A DNA stretch of 12,367 nucleotides from contig DHJO01000192.1 of NCBI GenBank assembly GCA_002404375.1, positions 14,626 through 26,992 on the forward strand, in the 5' to 3' direction. Under the pieces are notes generated by a model, which saw only the letters and a program-made list of their open reading frames with translations, ran no database searches and had not been told where the DNA came from. The DNA is from Gemmatimonadales bacterium UBA4718. GTDB lineage: Bacteria; Gemmatimonadota; Gemmatimonadetes; Gemmatimonadales; Gemmatimonadaceae. Made by a program: the position numbers and the translations under genes. Positions 7,313 to 12,367 of the stretch are shown here, piece by piece; the stretch's first letter is position 1, and every line of letters begins with the position of its first letter.

Positions 7313-8730
7313 TCGACCTCGAAACCGCTCTTCACCCAGCTTTCATAACCGCCGGCCAGGTTCGACACGTTGGTGATCCCGCGCGCCTGGAGAAAGCTGC
7401 TCGCAATCGCCGATCGGCTACCTCCCTTGCAATGCAGCACGATCGGAGCGGCGGCGTTCAACTCTGCAATCCTGTCGGGCAGCGCGGCGAGCGGAATATG
7501 GATCGCTCCCGGAATGTGGCCGCGGCGCCATTCGTCGGGTCCGCGAACGTCGACTACCTGGACATTCTTATCGCCCGCGGCGCTCCTGAGCCGGGCCGGG
7601 TCGAGCTGACGCACCTCTTCCAGCTTTCCGCGCGTCGATGCCCAGTCAGTAAGAACCTGATGGCCGAAATATCCGCGATTGGGGCTGAGTCCGATCTTGG
7701 CCAGGTCGGAGAACAGAAGCTTCACGGCCTCGTCGCTTTCCGCGTCCGTGATAAGGTAGAGATCGCTGCTCTCGGGAACGAGCGCCCCGCACCAATTCAG
7801 AAACGATTTATTGCGGGGGATGTTGAGCGTTCCCGGTATGTGACCCGCCGCGAATTTTTCCGCGGGCCGGGTGTCGACGACAATTGCCCTGCTTCTCAGG
7901 GCGGAGTCGAGTTCCTCGGATCCGAGCTCGCGCGGGATTATCTGAGGTGCGGACGTTGGCTGCGCGCCGCGGTTGATTCTCTTCATCGAGGCGAAATAGC
8001 GTGGCGGGACGGGCTGGTCTTCCAGCACCCGGCGGACGAACTCCGCTTCGCTCATCTCGGCAAATGCCCAATTGAACAGCCTCTCGTAGCCGAGAGTGGA
8101 TTGGGGCATCGATCCCAATGATCTGCCACAAGCCGAGCCTGCCCCATGTCCCGGCCAGATCTGCAAGTGATCCGGCTGCCCTTTGAATTCCCCTATGGAG
8201 CGATGCAACTCGGCGGCCGAGCGTTCCATACTCCCGTGGGCGCCGGCCGCGCGCTCCAGCAGATCGGGCCGACCAACGTCGCCTACAAAAACGAAATCTC
8301 CGGTCAGCGCGCCGACGGGGTCGGAACCGCGCTCGAGATCGGAAACAAAAAAAGTCAAATGCTCCGGGGTGTGGCCGGGAGTGTGCGCGGCCCGCATCCG
8401 AACCTTGCCGAACGAAATGTCCGATCCGTTTCGCAGCGGTTCTGCGTTCTCGAGGGCATCAGGCGTGTATCCCCAATCCTTCGCTCCCTCGACGGATAGA
8501 TGCAGCCTCGCACCGGTAGTCGCGGCAAGCGCGTGCGCACCCGACACGAAATCCGCGTGGATGTGCGTCTCGGTTACGTTGGTGATTCGGACGCGCTCCG
8601 CACCGGCGGCGCGAACGTATTGGGCGATGTCGAGATTGGGGTCGACGACGACAGCTTCGCGCGTGCGCTCACACGCGATCAGGTAGCTTGCCTGCGCGAG
8701 ATTATCGTCGTAGAAGCGCTTGAATAACAT
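7309..8730 (-). CDS. CstB-like persulfide dioxygenase: metallo-beta-lactamase domain, inactive rhodanese, active rhodanese
   Basis: The protein is 473 aa. ATG at 8730 is chosen because MLFKRFYDDN begins the conserved domain; the frame stays open to 8862 but would run into the divergent gene. Residues about 1-215 are a metallo-beta-lactamase fold with THIHADF (His56, His58, Asp60, and Phe61 in place of the usual last His), HTPGH (His120), LTGD (Asp145) and WPGHG. Human ETHE1 binds one iron through the first His of the motif, a PGH His and a later Asp; His56, His120 and Asp145 fit this. Residues about 270-365 are a rhodanese-like domain lacking the active-site Cys (LYLITDAESDEA). Residues about 385-470 are a rhodanese with Cys434 in HCKGGSRS. 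This order matches staphylococcal CstB, which oxidises low-molecular-weight persulfides and yields thiosulfate. Probably cytoplasmic; no signal peptide is seen. Confidence 0.88.
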   Translation of the reverse strand: MLFKRFYDDNLAQASYLIACERTREAVVVDPNLDIAQYVRAAGAERVRITNVTETHIHADFVSGAHALAATTGARLHLSVEGAKDWGYTPDALENAEPLRNGSDISFGKVRMRAAHTPGHTPEHLTFFVSDLERGSDPVGALTGDFVFVGDVGRPDLLERAAGAHGSMERSAAELHRSIGEFKGQPDHLQIWPGHGAGSACGRSLGSMPQSTLGYERLFNWAFAEMSEAEFVRRVLEDQPVPPRYFASMKRINRGAQPTSAPQIIPRELGSEELDSALRSRAIVVDTRPAEKFAAGHIPGTLNIPRNKSFLNWCGALVPESSDLYLITDAESDEAVKLLFSDLAKIGLSPNRGYFGHQVLTDWASTRGKLEEVRQLDPARLRSAAGDKNVQVVDVRGPDEWRRGHIPGAIHIPLAALPDRIAELNAAAPIVLHCKGGSRSAIASSFLQARGITNVSNLAGGYESWVKSGFEVE

Positions 8731-8821
8731 TGCGAAGTGAAGGCGTCGGAAGCGTTGCTGGAAGGGCGGACAATGGTTAGCGTCCTGTAGTCGAGGCAAC
8801 TGAATCAGAGCGCAATATACC
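8731..8821. promoter_or_regulatory. Divergent intergenic region, presumed back-to-back promoters
   Basis: These 91 bp separate the starts of the CstB-like gene (leftward) and the moeZ-like gene (rightward), so both promoters should lie here or just inside the genes. It is AT-richer near 8812-8819 (CAATATAC). I find no convincing -35/-10 pair on either strand, no clear operator palindrome, and no strong Shine-Dalgarno before either start. The regulatory role follows from gene orientation only. Confidence 0.4.
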
Positions 8822-9985
8822 ATGGACGCAGACACCCAAGCCGCGCGCGCCACCGAGCTCACGAGAGAGGAGCTGGTTCGCTATAGCCGCCACATTCTCC
8901 TTCCTCAGGTGGGAGAAGAGGGGCAGCGGGCGCTCAAACGTTCACGCGTGCTGCTCATCGGGGCCGGCGGGCTCGGGTCGCCCGTCGCGCTCTACCTGGC
9001 CGCGGCCGGAGTCGGCACCCTCGGACTCGTCGATTTTGATACCGTAGATCTTTCCAACCTCCAGCGGCAAATACTGCACGGATCCGCCGGCGTCGGCAGC
9101 TCGAAGATCGATTCGGCGCGCGACCGGCTGCTCGACATAAACCCGAACGTGCGCATCGAGCCTTATCGAACGAGGCTGACCTCGCAAAACGCGCTGGAGA
9201 TCGCCCGCGGGTACGATCTGATCGTCGATGGCACCGACAACTTTGCGACGCGATACCTCGTCAACGACACTTCAGTGTTGCTGGGAATTCCGAACGTGTA
9301 CGGAAGCGTGTACCGCTTCGAGGGCCAGGCGTCGGTGTTCGGTGCTGCAAACGGCCCGTGCTACCGCTGTCTCTTTCGCGACCCGCCGCCCCCGGATCTC
9401 GTGCCGAGCTGCGCCGAGGGTGGCGTGCTTGGCGTTGTGCCGGGCCTCGTCGGGACGATTCAGGCGACGGAGGCGATCAAGATGCTTCTCGGCCTCGGTG
9501 ACACTCTCGTGGGCAAGCTGCTCACCATCGACGTGATGAAGATGTCGTTCCGCACCCTGACAATTCAGAGAGATCCGAACTGTCCTGCCTGCGGAACGCA
9601 CGAGATCACAGAGCTCATCGACTATGACGAGTTCTGCAGCGGCCCCGGCGCGCACGCGGTGAACGTGATTCAGGAGATCCAGCCATCCCAGCTCGCGAGT
9701 CGATTGAAAAATGGGGAGGAGCTCGAGATAATCGATGTCCGTGAGCCGTACGAATGGGAGATCGGGCACATCCCGGGGGCACGACTCGTCCCTCTGGCGA
9801 CCATTGCCGAGGAGATTCCGCGGCTCGACAAGCGACGGGAGACGATTCTCTATTGCAAGATGGGCGCGCGCAGCATGCGAGCGGCGCAGCAGCTCGCCGA
9901 TGCAGGCGTGGCCGATGTGCGAAACCTCGCCGGCGGAATTCTTCGCTGGATCGATGAGGTCGATCCGACGATGGCGAGGTATTAG
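8822..9985 (+). CDS. moeZ: MoeZ/MoeBR-type E1-like adenylyltransferase fused to a rhodanese
   Basis: The protein is 387 aa and the only good start is the ATG at 8822. Residues about 12-270 are a MoeB/ThiF E1-like domain: TREELVRYSRHILLPQVG, the ATP-binding GAGGLGS (47-53), DFDTVDLSNLQRQ, and GTDN with Asp139. Two Cys pairs fit the structural zinc, Cys180/Cys183 (CYRC) and Cys254/Cys257 (CPAC). Cys197 in PSCAEGGVLG is at the usual conserved cysteine site. Residues about 285-385 are a rhodanese with Cys345 in YCKMGARS. Such fusions adenylate the C-terminal Gly-Gly of a small sulfur carrier (MoaD, ThiS or CysO type) and pass sulfur from the rhodanese persulfide to form the thiocarboxylate. No carrier gene is in the window, so the pathway (molybdopterin, thiamine or cysteine) is open. 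pdxH follows without a gap. Confidence 0.92.
   Translation: MDADTQAARATELTREELVRYSRHILLPQVGEEGQRALKRSRVLLIGAGGLGSPVALYLAAAGVGTLGLVDFDTVDLSNLQRQILHGSAGVGSSKIDSARDRLLDINPNVRIEPYRTRLTSQNALEIARGYDLIVDGTDNFATRYLVNDTSVLLGIPNVYGSVYRFEGQASVFGAANGPCYRCLFRDPPPPDLVPSCAEGGVLGVVPGLVGTIQATEAIKMLLGLGDTLVGKLLTIDVMKMSFRTLTIQRDPNCPACGTHEITELIDYDEFCSGPGAHAVNVIQEIQPSQLASRLKNGEELEIIDVREPYEWEIGHIPGARLVPLATIAEEIPRLDKRRETILYCKMGARSMRAAQQLADAGVADVRNLAGGILRWIDEVDPTMARY
9976..9980 (+). promoter_or_regulatory. Ribosome binding site deciding the TTG start of pdxH
   Basis: GAGGT lies inside the last codons of the moeZ-like gene, 5 nt before the TTG at 9986. It is a good Shine-Dalgarno match at the right distance and supports TTG as the real start, where no ATG or GTG is available in frame early enough to keep the conserved N-terminus. 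Confidence 0.6.
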
Positions 9986-10576
9986 TTGATCCCACCGGAT
10001 CCCATAGAGCGATTCCGCAGCGTTTACGCGTTCGCAGAAAAGATCGATCGCTCGATTCTGCCGGACCCAAGCGCGATGGCGCTCGGTACGGTCGACGAGG
10101 GCGGCGAGCCGTCCGTGAGGATCGTGCTGCTCAAGGCATTCGACGATCGTGGCTTCGTCTTCTACACCAACTACGCGGGCAGAAAAGGTCGAGACCTGCT
10201 CTCCAACCCGAAGGCGGCGCTCTGCTTCTACTGGCCCACCATCGACGTTCAGGTGCGGATCGAAGGCACAGTGACAAAGGTCGCGGAAAAGGAGGCGGAC
10301 GCCTACTTCGCCACCCGGCACCGTCTCAGCCAGATCGGTGCGTGGGCGTCGCGGCAGAGCGAGCCTCTGGAAACCCCGACGGCCCTCGACGAGCGCGTCA
10401 AGAAATACGAGATCGAATTCGCCGGCAAAGACGTCCCGCGTCCGAAATACTGGTCCGGGTTTCGTGTCTCTCCAGAGCGAATCGAATTCTGGAAAGGGAA
10501 GCCCAATCGCCTCCACGAGAGACACCTGTATACGCGCGTCGGAGCCGGCTGGAAGATCGAGACGATTTATCCGTGA
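9986..10576 (+). CDS. pdxH: Pyridoxamine/pyridoxine 5'-phosphate oxidase
   Basis: The protein is 196 aa, slightly shorter at the N-terminus than the 218-aa E. coli enzyme. It is an FMN-dependent cytoplasmic oxidase that turns pyridoxine or pyridoxamine 5'-phosphate into PLP. Visible family motifs are RIVLLK (45-50), FVFYTNYAGRKG (57-68), CFYWP, VQVRIEG (88-94), QIGAWASRQS (116-125), YWSGFRVSPERIEFW (155-169) and the substrate-binding RLHER (175-179, with Arg175 and His177), ending near WKIETIYP. The start is TTG, directly after the TAG of the moeZ-like gene, with GAGGT 5 nt upstream. The next in-frame ATG, codon 31, would remove conserved sequence. speA follows after 46 nt with no terminator visible, so moeZ-pdxH-speA may be one transcript, and PdxH would supply the cofactor of SpeA. 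Confidence 0.95.
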   Translation: MIPPDPIERFRSVYAFAEKIDRSILPDPSAMALGTVDEGGEPSVRIVLLKAFDDRGFVFYTNYAGRKGRDLLSNPKAALCFYWPTIDVQVRIEGTVTKVAEKEADAYFATRHRLSQIGAWASRQSEPLETPTALDERVKKYEIEFAGKDVPRPKYWSGFRVSPERIEFWKGKPNRLHERHLYTRVGAGWKIETIYP

Positions 10577-10622
10577 GCATTAGGCGGTACCACTCGAGCG
10601 CGTTATGCCCTAAAATGGTGAG

Positions 10623-12367
10623 ATGACCGGCACGCGAATTCCGCCAGCGACAAAGAACGCCCACGCTCCCGTCCCGGCGCCTCCGTCCGAGCCGTGGACG
10701 ATCGAGTCTGCCCGCGCCCTCTACAACATCGAAGGCTGGGGCATCGGCTTCTTCGACATTAACGAGGCCGGCCATGTGGTAGTGCGGCCCGACAGGGAAA
10801 AAACCGATCGCGAGCTCGATCTATTCGAGCTAGCGAACGATCTGGAGGAGCAGGGCGTTGGCCTGCCGCTGCTGTTGCGTTTCTCGGATATCCTGCGATC
10901 GAGAATCGAATCGCTGAACGAGAAATTCTCGCGTGCCCGCGCTGAATTTGCCTATGAGGGCGGATACACGACGGTTTACCCGATCAAGGTGAATCAGCAG
11001 CGCCACGTGGTCGAAGAGATAGTCGAGTTTGGAAAAGTCGCTGGCGTCGGCCTGGAGTGCGGGAGCAAGCCGGAGCTTCAGGCCGTACTCGGACTCGCCG
11101 AGCACACTGATCACATGATCGTGTGCAACGGCTACAAGGACGAGGAGTTCATGCGCCTCGCCTTGATGGGTCAGAAGCTCGGGCATCAGGTCTTCATTGT
11201 GCTCGAGCAGTTGAGCGAGGTGGACGTCCTGCTCCAGGTCGCCGACGAGCTCGGCGTCACGCCGACTGCCGGGGTGCGCATCAAGCTCTACTCCGAAGGC
11301 TCCGGACGCTGGGCAAAGAGTGGTGGCGAGAAGTCGAAGTTCGGCCTCAGCACGGCGCAACTGGTGAGGCTCGTCGACAGGCTGAAGAAGGAAGGCCGGC
11401 TCGACATCCTCAAGCTGATTCACTTTCACCTCGGGTCCCAGATCACGGACATTCGCTATATCAAGGCCGGGCTGCAGGAGGTGTCGCGGTACTACGCGGA
11501 GCTGAGGGGACTCGGTGTCGACATTACCCACGTCGATGTCGGCGGCGGCCTTGGCGTGGACTATGACGGCAGCAACTCGACATCGCAGGCGAGTGTCAAC
11601 TACTCGCTTCAGGAATACGCCGACGACGTGATCTACACGATCGCCGAGGCGTGCCGGCAGCACGAGCTACCGATGCCGCACATCATCAGCGAATCGGGCC
11701 GGGCGCTGACCGCCCACCACGCTCTCCTGCTCCTGAGCGTCATCGATGTCGAGTCCCAGGCGGACAACGCGGTCCCGGAGCTCACCGACGAACACCCAAC
11801 GCTTCTCCATGAGATGGCCGCCGACTATGCGTCGCTCTCCAAGCAGCGTGTATCGAGAAAGCGTGTACGTGAGGTTTATCACGACGCGACGTTCGACAAG
11901 GAGCGAGCGCAGGAGTTCTTCAACAGCGGCGTGCTCACGCTCCGGGATCGCGCGATCGCCGAGCAGATATACCTGTCCACGATCGCGGTGGTCGCGAAGA
12001 TCGCGCAACGCGACCGCGACGAGTACTCGGATATCATCGATGATCTCGAAGCGACGATGGTCGACAGATACTTCTGCAACTTCTCGCTGTTCCAGTCGCT
12101 GCCGGACAGCTGGGCGATCGATCAGATATTCCCGATCATGCCCATCCATCGGTTGAACGACGAGCCGACGCGCCGCGGTACGATCCAGGATGTCACGTGC
12201 GATTCCGACGGCAAGATCGAGAAGTTCATCGGCGATCGCACCCCGAGGCCGAGCCTCGAGCTGCACCCGTTCAACGACGGCGACCCCTACATCATCGGCA
12301 TCTTTCTCACCGGCGCGTATCAGGAGATACTCGGCGACCTCCACAACCTGTTCGGTGACACCAACGC
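10623..12367 (+). CDS. speA: Biosynthetic arginine decarboxylase, 3' end outside the window
   Basis: 581 complete codons are present with no stop; SpeA proteins are usually about 630-660 aa, so roughly 50-80 residues are missing. It decarboxylates arginine to agmatine, the first step of putrescine synthesis by this route, using PLP. Motifs in order: WTIESARALYNIEGWGIGFF near the start; the PLP lysine Lys122 in YPIKVNQQ; LECGSKPEL; GSGRWAKSGGEKSKFGLS (226-243); HFHLGSQ (267-273); DVGGGLGVDYDGS (305-317); SESGRALTAHHA (356-367); the active-site-type VTCDSDGKI (about 524-532); and TGAYQE (563-568), as in fold III (alanine-racemase-type) decarboxylases. The ATG at 10623 gives a 24-residue Pro/Ala-rich lead before the conserved domain; it has a GGTGAG directly upstream, set rather close. 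The exact start is therefore less certain than the identity. Confidence 0.95.
   Translation, partial: MTGTRIPPATKNAHAPVPAPPSEPWTIESARALYNIEGWGIGFFDINEAGHVVVRPDREKTDRELDLFELANDLEEQGVGLPLLLRFSDILRSRIESLNEKFSRARAEFAYEGGYTTVYPIKVNQQRHVVEEIVEFGKVAGVGLECGSKPELQAVLGLAEHTDHMIVCNGYKDEEFMRLALMGQKLGHQVFIVLEQLSEVDVLLQVADELGVTPTAGVRIKLYSEGSGRWAKSGGEKSKFGLSTAQLVRLVDRLKKEGRLDILKLIHFHLGSQITDIRYIKAGLQEVSRYYAELRGLGVDITHVDVGGGLGVDYDGSNSTSQASVNYSLQEYADDVIYTIAEACRQHELPMPHIISESGRALTAHHALLLLSVIDVESQADNAVPELTDEHPTLLHEMAADYASLSKQRVSRKRVREVYHDATFDKERAQEFFNSGVLTLRDRAIAEQIYLSTIAVVAKIAQRDRDEYSDIIDDLEATMVDRYFCNFSLFQSLPDSWAIDQIFPIMPIHRLNDEPTRRGTIQDVTCDSDGKIEKFIGDRTPRPSLELHPFNDGDPYIIGIFLTGAYQEILGDLHNLFGDTN

Noticed and set aside
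7261..8121. A 286-codon plus-strand open frame
   Set aside because: It is antisense to the CstB-like gene and the start of the ABC gene, both with clear catalytic motifs.
8731..8862. Upstream extension of the CstB-like frame
   Set aside because: It would run into the divergent moeZ-like coding region, and the added residues have no family similarity; the conserved domain begins at the ATG at 8730.
9272..10525. A 417-codon minus-strand open frame
   Set aside because: It lies antisense across the well-supported moeZ-like and pdxH genes and its translation shows no recognisable motif; long antisense frames are expected at this GC content.
10830..12344. Two long minus-strand open frames (277 and 225 codons)
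   Set aside because: Both are antisense to speA, which has a full set of family motifs; their translations look like low-complexity charged shadow sequence.

Overview
The window is about 60% GC and densely coded, with no rRNA, tRNA, CRISPR array or recognisable transposase. Large secreted metallo- and serine peptidases beside a LolA-like lipoprotein, weak Shine-Dalgarno sites, and GTG and TTG starts suggest a Gram-negative, peptide-degrading soil or sediment bacterium. Gemmatimonadota is my best guess. This is inferred from protein style only; no marker gene is present.

Layout. Left block, + strand (1-5218): the C-terminal three quarters or so of an M14-type zinc carboxypeptidase with a glutamine-amidotransferase-like tail (5' end outside the window), then a lipoprotein 6 nt downstream, then a complete secreted S9 prolyl-oligopeptidase-type serine peptidase. 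These look like an exported peptide-degradation cluster. Positions 5219-5434, between the convergent S9 and ABC genes, hold no gene. They are almost filled by one long imperfect inverted repeat (5226-5425), the most unexplained structure here.

Middle block, - strand (5435-8730): a three-domain protein with a persulfide-dioxygenase-like metallo-beta-lactamase domain, an inactive rhodanese and an active rhodanese (CstB-like architecture). It is followed, with a 4-nt GTGA overlap, by a full-length ABC exporter half-transporter. Right block, + strand (8822-12367): a MoeZ/MoeBR-type E1 adenylyltransferase-rhodanese fusion, pdxH (TTG start directly abutting the moeZ stop codon), and speA (biosynthetic arginine decarboxylase, 3' end cut off by the window).

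How they may work together: the divergent CstB-like and MoeZ-like genes share a 91-bp intergenic region. Both handle sulfane sulfur, one oxidising or detoxifying persulfides and the other loading sulfur on carrier proteins. PdxH makes pyridoxal 5'-phosphate (PLP), the cofactor of SpeA directly downstream. Most genes are familiar families. The novelty candidates are the 200-bp palindromic region and the coupling of an ABC exporter to a persulfide enzyme.
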